From positions 1-64,000 of the forward strand of contig CAJHNH020001578.1 in assembly GCA_905116865.2 (NCBI GenBank): a stretch of DNA of 64,000 nucleotides. The letters run 5' to 3'. Shown piece by piece: positions 11,601 through 25,500 of this stretch (position 1 is its first letter; every line of letters starts with the position of its first letter). This stretch comes from Candidula unifasciata. Taxonomy: Eukaryota; Mollusca; Gastropoda; Stylommatophora; Geomitridae. The translations under genes were made by a program, and so were the position numbers. Below the pieces are notes generated by a model. The model saw only the letters and a program-made list of their open reading frames with translations, was not told the origin of the DNA and did not search any database.

Positions 11601-13475
11601 GAATACAGCACATTAAATAAATTAGGTTACAGCGAGCAGCCTTTCTTCATTTTTATTTACTGTTACAAAGTATAAAGTTCCTCTGTGCTGACTGCTGAAC
11701 CTGGGAGGGGAGGGGGGTGTGTGACAGCTCTTATTTGGATGTGGAGTGATTTTATATGGGTTGTTGTGTCCGTTTGGCTTTCTTCACTTAAATATATTTA
11801 CAAATTGTTCATGTCAGGGTCTAATTTACAAAATCATTTTTGCGGTATTTATATCATTCTTTGAAAACTGCCTCATTAGATTTTCCGGCTGTCAAGTTCT
11901 TGCAATTTGAGATGAACATTGACTTACAGCGTATCTGATTCGCCACGATTCAGCCTTATATGATTACTGCAACATGTCTACTGGCACTGCTCTAACGGCT
12001 AGGACTAATAACACAAACACCGCTCAGCTTCCTTGTACATGCTGTCAGTTTATTCTTTTGCATTTATTTAACATGCTCCAACGATTATTCACATTTCCAT
12101 CTCTTGCGACATATTCAAACACTGGTCATTCACACGACATAAGAACTACATCTTCTATTAACACAACCGTCTTCTACTACTTATGGTAACCAACTGATCA
12201 TGAGTCCAATTCGGGCTTTCCCTCGCTCACTCGACCAGCCACAAGTATCTCGTGCCGTCACTTGTAGCACAGACTTTCTGCTTGCCACAATGTACGCGTG
12301 GAGACCATACAAAGCACCTCATCACATTTTTTTTTTCAGAAACCACATCTCCACTGACGTTAAATATCTGTTTAAATGTTTCTGCCCATGTATGCATGCA
12401 CACAGTAATACAGACGAGTGAGTGGGTGAGATTCAACGCCGTCAGGACATCCACCAAGTGATAAACACCCGTTGACACAAAGTTTCACCATGCGGATGAG
12501 GATTACCCGGGGAGAGGTCCCAGATACCCCATTCAACAGTTAGGTTATATTAGGTCCCCCGACTACAGCCGGGGTGGGGCTTTGAAATAACGAAAAACTG
12601 CGTCCCATATTGAGACGACAAATATATCCGTAGTAAAGGTCTTTCTATCTTCTTTTACCCCACCAGGATATCACATGGGTTCCGGGGCCCCATCGTGGGG
12701 AAAACAAGAATAGACCCTCTGCCTACCCAAAAAGCATGTCGTAAGAGTCGACTAATTGGGAGCTTTCTTTGAAGCCGGAGTGCATCTGCCTGAGAGGCAA
12801 GGAACCAACAGTCTGCATGCAAGTGAATCAGGTCTGTAAAACTGATGCACACTCAACACTCAGGTTCTGGAGCAGGACTGCAGTTCAAAAGTGGATGAAC
12901 AACCAGAACTTTCCACCAGAGTGTACAGCTGGTGAACGCGAAGAAGAAGAAGACAAGCGATAAACACCCGATGACACAAAGTGTCATCATGTGGATAAGG
13001 ATCACCCGTGGAGAGGTCCCGGAAACCGCGTTCAGCCATTAGACCATATTTATGGCCGGGCTATATTGCGGCCCCGCGACCACTGGCAAGAGCCAGATTA
13101 GGGCTTCAAATAACGAAAAATTGCATCTCACAAAAGGGTTCTGTCGGCGTCTGTGGCTTAGGCGTTACAAACACGCTTTGTAGTGCCGGGTTCGATACCA
13201 GCTGCGGGCCTTGCGCCTTGCGTTGGTTTTGACAGTGGTATCGAGAAGCCGACCATCTAGAGGCAATGGCAAACTACTGGACGTAAACTTGCCTAGAAAA
13301 ACCACAACAGTAAAAAAATGCTGGGGTTTGTTCTGCAACGTTCTGTAAAGGATACGCAACTAACTAGTTCAGGTTCTACTGAAAGCTTTGAATACTTTTA
13401 CATTTTATTGCTGGGTAAAGTTTGCATCTTGCAGAAAGTGACTTTTATCATGACGTCTCCCCCCCCCCCCCCCGC

Positions 13476-13539
<64 letters not shown>

Positions 13540-16500
13540 TTTCTCCCTCTTATTTTTTTAAACCATGAATACATTCTTAAAAAAAGACACAAGGCACCTA
13601 GTTCAGTGAATTTTTGCTGACGCATACTGACTGCTATATACAGCTTTGAAATTCAGTATACAAAAATACAAAATAAAAAACAGAACACAGTTCGTGTGTG
13701 CAAATTATAAATTATACTTGAAAGCAGCTCTTTTCTGATGTGAACTTGCATGGGTTAGTGTTTGTTTTGTATCCTTATTCTAAAAGCTCTGGCGTCTTAC
13801 TCCAGTGTACAGCATGCGAACTGCATCAATAGACACAGCGAATAATGGCAAAATAAAAACCTCTGGAAGCATTTGCTTGCATTATAGATGAGCTGGATTG
13901 TTGGGCAGAGGCAGTTGATTTGCACTGCATTACATTTTAAAACCTCATTACTTTTCTAAATGTTTTTTTTTTTTTTTTATCATATGAAGACTCACCCAGA
14001 TAGTGACTGTTGGACTGTTATGTGTTAAACTCTTAAAACCAGTGATTACGGTGAAAGCTGGTAAAAACTTTGGCTTACATAGTTTATGTACCTAAACTTG
14101 TGTAAGCATGGTAGGGTGCTGAACTGTTGAGTCAATAGGTGCGTTACTGCAGACACATCGCCATGCTTAAAGGTTTACACTGCAGATAATCAGGGTGGTT
14201 GAAAAGTAACTCTCTATTTTGAAATACTTATACATTATTTATTTGATTATGACGAGGGGAAGTAATTAAGTAAAGGCAATTGCATTATTAAGCTTTTTAC
14301 AAGCGGCTGGAACAAAATTGTTTTGTGTCCTATTTCTTGACATAGACTCCTCTGCCCTGCAACACATGTAGTCCACCTATCCACAACACCGTGGATGCCC
14401 GCCAGGTTAAAGCTTTTGGGTGTGGCCAGTTTGCACTACCGACATCACCCCATAGTGCTGCACATCTAGAGAGTGTTCTAGTTTTATGCTCGTCCTGATG
14501 ATTCTTATAAAGATATTTGTGTGTGTGTGTAAAATGCTGTTGGAACTTGTTATTTAATAGGACAAGTCCCAATATCTGACAACGCTGCCATTACCGCCTG
14601 TAATTAACACTTCTGTGGTGTAGGCTACAGGAAAAAAAAAGGAAAAAAAAAAGGGGAGGGGGGGGTGTCTTTGAGCCTAGGGATTTAGGGCCGCATGGCC
14701 AATCCTGTGCCGGTTAGGATTTCATGTTTACTCCCGCTAACTGTTTAGACAGCCGCTCCTGACAACATTACATTTGTATGTTATGAAGAATCCGGACAGG
14801 CCGAGACACGTCGGATAACATTAAGTTAAGTTAGTTGCGTATCCTTTACAGGACGTTGCAGAACCAACCCTAACAGCCCCTGGCTGTTGTGTGGTTTCTC
14901 TTGGCAAATTTACGTCCAGTAGTTTGCCATAGCTTACTGGACGATCGGCTTTCTTGATACCACTGTCGAAACCAACGCAAGGCGCATTGCCCGCAACTGG
15001 GATCGAACTCGGCATCCCGGCATTTCGAAGAGAAGCGTTCGCATCGACTTAGCCACAGAGCCGACCGGATAACATTACTGAATAGAAAATCATGAAAGGG
15101 TTCTGTATCTGGACTAAACCGTAAAACAAAGATCGGAAATTGGAACTTGAGGAGTCCATATCAGGGGGAACTTGCATTGGCTATGAAAGAGCATAGGCCT
15201 CGGGAACTGGCTACGAAGTTTGAGGTGTGAACAACGGATCAACATCATGGCACACTGGTAGTAACCTTTAAGTGCTCTGTTCTTCTTCTAACTGTAGTTT
15301 GAGTCCGAAGAAGCTCAGCACAGTGCACAGGCTCTGTAGCACCAGCGAGGATCCTGAAATACTTTGGGTAGATTTTAAACTCTAAATTTTTGCCTAGGCA
15401 GCGCTTTTAGACTACTCTTTTCGATTTCCAACAGCCAAGGGATTTTTTTACGTGCGCAATGCACACGAGCGTCCGATCTCATTACCCAGAGACCAGGGGG
15501 AATTACTAGAAGTCCAAGCCCACAACTTGAGAACTGGATAGGGAAAGAGAGACTCTCAGGCATGCTGTGACAAGGGGAACATTCTGGTCAGGACCTGCTC
15601 ATTAATGATGTAGACCATGATTTGAATTCCGTATGGTTCATAGAAGAAGAGGCAGGGTTTGACTACCATGATGGTGAACACCCTGGGCATTAACATTTAT
15701 GAGCTAGGAAAGTTGGTAGGGGACCGAATGGCTTTAAGGCTCCATGATCAGATCCACTTTCTGCAATGGACCTGACACATGATGATATAATGATCTGACA
15801 TTTTATTTCACTGTATCTGATGTGAAGGTTAAATTTATAAATATAACAAACAAACAAACAAAACAAAATCAACAAAGAATTGTAAGCAAAAATATAAGAA
15901 CAGTTGGCAAAGGAAAGCAATTAACATTTCAGGTTCGTTTTCTACAATATGCGTAAGTTCGGGTAATTTCCTTTGGGATTTGTGTTTGTTTTTGTCTTCG
16001 GTGTCCGGGCGACAGCAACATTTCAGTCACAACAACGTCCGTGAATTGTGTGTGAGTGTGTGTGTGCGTGCGCACATGCATGCGTTTGGTGTGTGTGAGT
16101 GTGGGCGTAAGTGCGTATGTCTTCAGGTTAAGATAGAGAAGGGGGGTGGGGAGATTGTGCCGGTTGAATGTGAATGTGTGACAAAGTGTGTACAAATGTG
16201 GCGGTGCTTTGCATATGTGGCCATACGATCATGTGTATGTTTTAGTTTGCTTGGCTGACAGTGTGTTTGCTCATTATTTGTATTACAGAAATATACACAT
16301 GTGCGTGCGCGCGCGTGTGTGCGGGTGGGTTGGTTGACTGGCGTTGCTGCATTCAACAAACAACTTGATGCCCAAACCATTGAATCTTCTGCTTCCTAAT
16401 GTATTTGACACAAGGTTTTGTTTTGCACAAGCTGTCTCATAGCGCTCCTCCCCACTTGGTCTCAAAATGTTAACACAGAGGCTTGCTCAGGCATTTGATC

Positions 16501-19500
16501 TCACTGGTGATTTTTTGATAATGCCTAGATGTGGCACTGGTAGCAGTGTTGGTACCAGTCAGTTAATCATTGCACTGGTAGCACAGTAGGCCTACTTGTA
16601 TGACTCAATCATCATGGTTCTGGTAGTGCAGTAATTGTATGAATCAATCATCAGGGTTCTGGTAGCACAGTGATTGAATGAATCAATCATCGTGGTTCTG
16701 GTAGCACAGTAAATGAATGAATCAATCATCGGGGTTCTGATAGCACAGTAATTGTCTGAATCAATCATCATGGTTCTGGTAGCACAGTAATTGTATGAAT
16801 CAATCATCATGGTTCTGATAGCACAGTAATTGTATGAATCAATCATCATGGTTCTGGTAGCACAGTAATTGTATGAATCAATCATCATGGTTCTGATAGC
16901 ACAGTAATTGTATGAATCAATCATCATGGTTCTGATAGCACAGTAATTGTATGAATCAATCATCATGGTTCTGATAGCACAGTAATTGTATGAATCAATC
17001 ATCATGGTTCTGATAGCACAGTAATTGTATGAATCAATCATCATCAGTAATTGTATGAATCAATCATCATGGTTCTGGTAGGTTCATCATGGTTCGGGTA
17101 GCACAGTAATTGTATGAATCAATCATCATGGTTCTGGTAGCACAGTAATTGTATGAATCAATCATCATGGTTCTGGTAGCACAGTAATTGTATGAATCAA
17201 TCATCATGGTTCTGGTAGCACAGTAATTGTATGAATCAATCATCATGGTTCCGATAGCACAGTAATTGTATGAATCAATCATTATGGTTCTGGTAGCACA
17301 CTAATTGTATGAATCAATCATCATGGTTCTGGTAGCACAGAGCTTAAAGGAATCAGTCAGTCATGACACATGTCGCACAATGCTGGTATGAATCAATCAA
17401 TCAGGTGTCATCTCCACAATGAACAATGGGTGCAATGCACCTCCAACCCTCTCTTGTCTCTGAGTCTAACTGTACACACTCTGATGCTGCTGTCTGTCTA
17501 TCTCTTGATGTTATCCTCCTATTTATTTGTTGTTTACTTCTTGCTCACTTGTTTAAACTGTCCATGTCAGCATAGTTTTATAAGAGTGTTATATATTTAA
17601 TGTTGCAGAAATACTTCCCCTGTCTCCTTTTTATTTATTTTAATAACTGTTTACATTTCCAGACTTTTCAGAAAATGTGTGTTTGATTGTTTTTTTTTTT
17701 AATGAAATATAACCCATTTGTAATGCATATTGAATGCTCCAGAGACATGGCTCGACTAGACTGTATGAAAATTCTAGTTATAATTTGTTGCTATAACAAA
17801 TAGGACAATAACGTATTTGCTTATCTAGCCGTTTTCTTGATTTTTATGCTGTATCTCCCAGCTATAGTATGTTATATAAAGTATGTTCTCTTCATTAGGT
17901 GGAACATTGAAGTGACAAGCAATGAGGATGCTGAAGGAGATACGTCAGAAGACTTGATTGCAGATAAACTGCCCCTGAAAGTCTTCAATAATTACTTCAG
18001 TCTTGGTGCTGATGCTCATGTAGCCTTGGAGTTCCATGAATCCAGAGGTGGGTCATTGGTGCAAACTGACATTAGTTCAATGTTAAACATCATTCAAGTA
18101 AAAGTAAATGACTCTTTTCATGCCAGTGGATCATTGGGTAAATGATGGTACACTCATGTTTATGTTATTGCTCTGAATGGATAGAATGTGTTCAAAAATC
18201 GCACTTAACCTCCATCATCTGGATCTGCATACCTGGTCATGTAAGCGTAAAAGGCAATGATTGAGTAGATCAGCTGGCATGCAATACACTAATGCATTTG
18301 AGAAGAAGCGTGGGCAGAGCAGACATCATCTACGCTATACTGACTGGGATAGTTGATGATGACAAACCTCTGACACTAACATAGCTGCATGACCTAGAAG
18401 TAAATCATAGTGAGGTACATTTTTGCTGTCTTCAAGGCCAAAATAGGAGACACAGTAATCAACTCCTTATGGGAACAGTGTGTACAAGCATTTTGGAGTG
18501 ACTGCTGCAGTGGATGAGTGAGCAAGCGTAGGAATTCCCAGCAATGTCGATTGTGATAACATAAACTCGTGTTTTTGTAGTCTACTCAGAACTCCGTGGG
18601 TAAAGTGGTCAACATCATGGCCTACTGCACTCTCTTCCCAATACCTTTCTTGGTACTGTTTAGACTGTCTGGGCTTGAGAACTTGGTCTAGTTGTCAAAT
18701 GTGCTGTAATAATAAGAGTAAGGAACTGACATCCCAGTACTGAGGGCATTCCTATGAGTGCTCTGTCCACATCTTTAACAGCCAGCACATAATTTCGGTC
18801 CTAATGATGCCAGTTAGGGTCTAGTTATATGTTAGTCTTGCCTTTCCTCTGAGCATCGAGTGCCTATTTCATCCTCTGGCCACTTCCACTTGCTGTAATG
18901 TTGTAAGGGGCATATCTAATGGAGATATGAAAATATTATCTTACATAAATATTTTGAAAAAGCAAATATTAATTTTTGTCACTTTCTGACCAGAAATGGG
19001 TCTTTTTTGAAGCATGTTATTGATAGATACTGTTTACTTGCCTTTTTGTTGTTATCAGACACAATGTTTAACCATTATTAAATAGATTATTAAATGGAAA
19101 AAAGCGTCTTTAAAATTATATTAAATGATACTGCTTAAAGTTACTTATTTTTTTTTTTTTCTACAACAGAAGCCAACCCAGAGAAGTTTAACAGTCGATT
19201 CCGGAACAAAATGTTTTATGCTGGGGTTGGTAATGTGTGATTTGATCAGTTAGTGGCAAACTTAATTTTTAACATTACAGATCTTGGACATATTACAACA
19301 GTTGTGGTAGTAAAATGTTTTTCTAATAGTGTAGACACATAGTAACAAATATAATGTCAAGTTACAAATTAAAATTAAAGACGAGATGATTGACATCATT
19401 GCACTGGATTTTATCCCACAAGGCTCAGCCCTTCTCTGCAGAACGTCTGGTCACCTGCTGAGAGAAACACAAACACTGTATCTCAGGTAATGACTGTAGC

Positions 19501-22500
19501 TAGACTTGGTTAATATAATCTCTGCCCCAGAGGCCAGTAATAAGATCTGTGTTTGAAGTATTATGGGGCTGAGAATGGAAGCAAACAAAGAAGTTTTTAA
19601 TATGCCATTCATGTCATAAGAAGCATTTAAGAAGGGTTGGCAGGAGACTGGCTGTCCCATCGCATAGGGAATATTAGCGGCAAAATAAAAATTAAAAGTC
19701 TCTACCAAGTCTGTACAATGCTGCCATTACTTGGTTGAGTGTGAGTTGTCTTTTGAGTTCCTGTGTTCCATTAAAAGATAGAAGGCAGAAGAAGAAATAA
19801 GAAATGCTTTGAGATGTTTGGCGCAGCATAAGTTCATGAAGATAGAGAGTATTTTGTGACCTGTTTCCGGTGACTGACATTCCTATTATAGCTATCATTC
19901 CTATTTTGAACTGCCTCAGGTTTGCCTTGTCTATCATTATAGATATATTTTTAATTTTGTAAACTTTCCTGCTTGTACAAAATTAATAATGATCAGAAAG
20001 TAGAAAGTTTATTAAGGTTTAAACATTCTAGCCTTCCCCCCCCCCCCCTTTTTCCCCCAAGCATGCATCAATCTACAGTTAAAAGATGTTACAGTAAAAC
20101 AAAAGTATATTGCAGACATGACAATACAGGACAGTGTTCATAAAGAAGTTACTTAGTGAATGACAATACAGGTCAACCCATAGTCCGCTCCTGTGCCATG
20201 AAAAACAAGTTAATATAGTGAGTGTCCCTTTTCACAGACTGATAGCATATATAGACATGCCATGGCATAATTTCAGTCCAACATTGCAAATGCAGCTTTA
20301 GCAATTAAAACAGATCAGCAGGCACGTGATACTATCACAAGCACAATCGTTGCTATAGAAAGGCTGTTGACAACATCACGTTGGTCAATGGAAAAAAAAC
20401 AAAAATTAAATCTAGCCTACTTCACTTTTTAGACTAAATTGCAGAAACGGAGGAAAATGCACAGTCACTGTCCTCTTTAAAAACAAGAATATAACCATTT
20501 TTATATGAGTGCAAGTTTAAAAACATGCAGTTTAATCCTGAAAAAAAATAAGCCTACTTCACATGAATCCAATTGCATAAATGAACTTTAGATGAGTTCC
20601 TGCAATATATGAAGCTTTTTAGTTCCTGCAATTTTGCATTTTGCATTTTTCTGCAGGCTGGAGGTAGAGACCTCCTGAAAAGAAGCTGGAAAGGCTTTGC
20701 AGAACATATCAAGCTGGAGGTTAGTCAAGCATTGTCTTTGCTGTTTAATTCTTTTCTTCACTATGTTTATATCACTATTTTTCATGCTTTCTCCTTCCTT
20801 ATCATTTTTCTTCGCATTCAATGGCTGTAAACTCCGGCAGAAAATTGCAGTTGTTTGTCCACTTATGGACTTTAGTCTTGCTCCAGAATCTGAGTTGTGT
20901 GTGCACATTCATTTCACAGATCTGGCTTTTTTGTTTGCAGGCTGTTGTTCCTCACCTGTCAATCAGATGCACTCTGACTTCAAAAAAATATCACTAATTA
21001 GTAGACTTTTAAAAGATGATTGTTAGGAGGTAGTGGGTCTATTCTTGTGTTTTATGCTTCCCGCTATTCTTTCTCTTCCACATGGGGCCCCAGAACCCAC
21101 ACAAGCATTTCAGGCTTACCAAACTGGGTTTGGTTGTGACGTGGGAAAAGTGGGAATAAAGACAAACATGATGTTGGACGTGTTATCATCACAGCATGGA
21201 AAGACAATGGTATCAGAAATTATTTCCAGCACATGAAACACAAGGTTGTGGGCAGACATGATTACCAACATTAAATGGTAGGAATTACAAGCTAGTAAAA
21301 GAAGCACTAACACTTATATCCATATGTTTTCTTGTTGTTGTAATTCATGTTCACTTCAGAACAGGAATTTTACATTTCATCATTTGTAATATAGTGAATG
21401 TTTTTATTTCAGTGTGATGGAGTTGATCTGACTCAAAAAATTCAAGATATGAAATTACACTGCCTTTTGATTTTGAACATTCCAAGGTATTTACATGAAT
21501 ATGTTTGATCTCTCATTCTGTGTCCAATGACTCATTTATGTTTGGCTTTCAGGTGCTACAGTTTGTAACATGGCCTTATCAGTGATGAAATAGTAATTTT
21601 TGGACCGCATCTTTTAATTCATGGAGGCATTTCTTTTAGAGGTTCCTGCATATTGTCACTGGAGCTACAGCGTTCAAGCATTGTGTAATCATAGCAGGTA
21701 GTCAGCTTATCTGCAGAAAAAGAAATCAATTCAGTTGGTCAGTTTGTGAAAAATCATTTGGAAGCTGCTGAGTTGTGGTTTTATAGAAAAATGATGAGAA
21801 TACCTTGGACAGATCAAATGAATAAGGAAGATGTCTTGAAATAAACCAACTCATGAAGAGAACTGATTGCCCCTATTGGAAAGAGACCGTCTACATTCCT
21901 TGGTCATATCATGAAAAGGAGAAGATTGAAGTACATCGTGACTGTAGGAAAGTTGGAGGGGAAGAGAGACAGAGGAAGACCAAGATAGAAGATGCTGGAC
22001 ACTTGGACATCATGACATGGAGGATCATCTGTGTTGGAGTTAATTGAAAGTACACAAGGCAGAAGGTTGGGAATGGTCATGACTACCAATGCCACGTGGA
22101 ATGGACTTAAGGAAGAAGAAAACCTAATGAACTGAAGTCTATCATCACATGATTATGGAAATCTCAACTTTGATAAGGTAGTGCGACTCGAATCATCTGA
22201 GGCAGTTGCATGTCTTGCTCGTGACAAGGTTCTGTGTCTCCAAGAGATTGCAGAGCATGCAGTTAACAGCAACACCCATATCTGGAGTTGGACAAGTAAT
22301 GAGCTACTGGCAACAAACAAAAAGATACACTTCTGCTTTTAAACAATCAGATGGCCACATCACCCTCCCAAGTGCCGATTGATCTATAAAATATAAGTCT
22401 AGCCCTATATGCCCAATACACATAAAGATCTGGAAAAGGGTCCTTTACTTTCTTCTTTAGTTTATTAACTCCAGCAGTGTCACACATCTTATATAGTACC

Positions 22501-25500
22501 CTTTGACCTTCAGTGAATTTAGAAAAGGAGACAGATGTTTTACTTTTGCACTAAAAACAATGCTAACACATCACATATATCAGAAGTGACCCACTCTCGT
22601 ATAATTACTTGACCCTGTCATAGAATGTGACTTGTGAATACTTAAACTTCCTCAGTATTTAGGAATGTGCCTACACGCAACCTGCTGAAAGAGATTGCTC
22701 ATTTACAGGTGTGTGAGTTATGAGTTAGATTATCTTCACAGCACTCCGGACACATAAATAGGCGCTCAGATTCCCCTCTCAACATATTCATCAGCGTTGT
22801 GCGGTTAATGGTACCAGTCCTGTGTTGGTTAACAAGAATTCGTGTGGGTCCAGTGTGCTTCTCATGCTTGGCTGTGCCGATCTATACTCCCAGTTCGCGT
22901 ATTCTTAGAAGTGATGTGGACACGTTGCTTCCAAAATCCTATCTCTCTGCGTGATCCATGGACCCGCCATCTTTAATTAATGCAGTACCTGCCAGTCTAT
23001 CCGCTGTATCATTACCAACAATGCCTGCATGCCCTGGGACAAATATGAAAGTAACTGCACACCGGATAATTTTGCAATGACTCTAGCCACTGTCTGCTGC
23101 GTAACCAGCCTGCCTTGACCCGCTGGATCATACTCAAAGGATCACTCAGCACACACACGTGGGCATAGCCCTGTGATCCCAGCCACATGAAAACCCGTGT
23201 CACCGCCATCACCTCCATCGTCATGCTGCTGGTGGTCATGGAGAAGGCACCACTGGCTTCCTTAACTGTTATGCCTAAAGAGCTGTAAATGCCCATTCAC
23301 TCTTATATCCTCGTATAACGGACCCGTCTGTAAAGATCACCACATCTGTTTCATCTGACTTGCCACTGATAAGTGCGCATACCTCGGCATTGACAGCAGC
23401 TGGATTCTGCTCCCGACAACTTCTATCGAGCGTCACGACACAGGAGAATGTGAGATTGGGCGCTTTAGACTCTGGTGTCCACTCCTCACCTGGATGGATG
23501 TCTGCAAGGCTGCAAACCTGCATGATGTCATCCTATGCCCTACCCGGCCATGATTTGCCACCTTTTAAGCCTATTGCCTTTTTTTCTTGACGAGCATGTG
23601 GTGCAAGGGGTGCTTCAGATCTGAGCTTATCTTGAGGTATGCACGAGCCCTTCAGATCTTGATCCTGTAGTTCATGGTAGGGAAGTCAAGAAGGTACCTC
23701 ATTGCCACACAAGAGGTGTCTCCAGTGCACCCTAGAATAATGCCGTTGCTTCATTTTGCACCTTCTCAAGTCTTTAAATCTGACTATGGCTGACAGTGAG
23801 GATGGCAAGAGCATATTCGATGGGAGAAAGTACAAGTCCCTGGAAAAAAAGCAGAAGCAGTCTCTGCTCAGTGTTAGCGGCAGGCAGGACCCTCATTGCT
23901 GACAGGCCTTTGAGTTCTTTTGTTATGATATGGTCAATATGTTCTTTGATTACTCCGACTTCAAAGGAAGCTCCTCAGTTAGTCGACTCTTACGACATGC
24001 TTTTGGGGAGGCAGTGAGTCTATTCTTGTTTTCCCCATAATGGGGCCCCGGAACCCACACAGGGGAGTGGACTCATGGAACTGATAGGTGAGGTGAAGGT
24101 TTAGGCAAATGCAACAACAGGGAATAACCCTGAGACACATGGTGAAGTCCTTGTTACTGGAAGAGTTACAGACATAGTTTTGTTATAGGAAAATCACATC
24201 ACGTACTCTAGATTAATAATAAGTACTGTCTAGTAGTGGTGATCAACCTGAAGAAATAACGATTCAGCATAAGCATCATTACGATGTAGCAGGACCTTTG
24301 CAAAGCAACATTCGCATCAGAAAGTTACTCGGTTCTCTGCAAGCTTGTTCCCCTCATGACCTTTCATGCCCAGGGTGTCCTTGGTATTCCTTATCTGCCG
24401 CTGTGTTTGTTTACCTCAGCTTCCAGTAATGATACGTACTCCTAATCAGTAATGAATGCCTTGAATTGGTGAAAAGCTTCTACAGTTGATCATGAGGTTT
24501 GGAATGTGTAATAAATAAAATAAGTATAGGACCAATGTCTACGCATTTAGTCTTATAGGGAATATAGGGCTTATATTGTCTCAATTATGCCAGCAACATT
24601 TGCTTTCGAGGACTTTACCTGCTACCTATTTAAGACTGGGTCGAGCTGGGAGTCTACGTAATTGTCTAAAATATTCTGAATACTTTATTCTAAAATGACT
24701 TTCACTCTCAGATCAACCCAGCCTTCAGTGGGTACCAGGTAAAGTCCTGGGAAGTAAAGGCGGCCGCCGTGATGCTGACCACATCACCTACCAAGTGCCG
24801 ACTGGGCTATAAAATATAGGTCTAGCCCTGTATGCCCAATATGTTTGAAGGCGTGGAAAGGGGTCCTTTTTTTTACCATGAACTAATCATTAATGCCTTA
24901 AATTAATAAAGTGGTTGAAGGTCACTAGGAGGAGTTAGGGGATGTAACTGTGTTCAGAAGAATCTTCCACAGTTAAGCATAGGATTTCACAACCGTTATT
25001 GCCATCTCAACTATTTAGTTTTTTTCTTCTCAGCTGTCACTCTTTCTGCAATCATCCCCCCCTTCCTTTTTTTTTAATTCCCATTTCCTTCCTTATTCCC
25101 CCTTTCCCTCTTTTTCCCCTGTGCTCAGTACAGTCCATAGCAATTATTTTCCTAAGAATCTACCTCGATACTTATATTATTTGTAATTAATTATGATTAG
25201 CGCCCTTTTTTACTTCTGAGTACTTTGTTTAATTTGTCATGGTAAGTATTCTCAATTCTCATCTTTACAGATATGCTAGTGGAACCCTTCCCTGGGGAAA
25301 TCCCAGCACAGTGGGATTTGAACCCCAGACACATGATGATGGTTATTTGGAGGTTATAGGCTTCACCTATTCATCACTGGTAGGTTTGTGACAAAGTTGT
25401 GATCAACATAATTGTGGGCTTTGTGTGTCATATATTTAGCAAAACTGTCATCATTATCTTGTAGTTTTGATCTTCATGATGTGTCTCCCTTATTGTATTA

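Noticed and set aside
16592..17044. Minus-strand frame of 150 residues with a 13-residue repeat
   Set aside because: Explained by a 39-bp tandem array. No signal of a start context, introns or conservation.
22700..23965. Active retrotransposon
   Set aside because: The RNase H catalytic motifs are visible, but frameshifts and stops break the frame and the upstream reverse transcriptase is missing.
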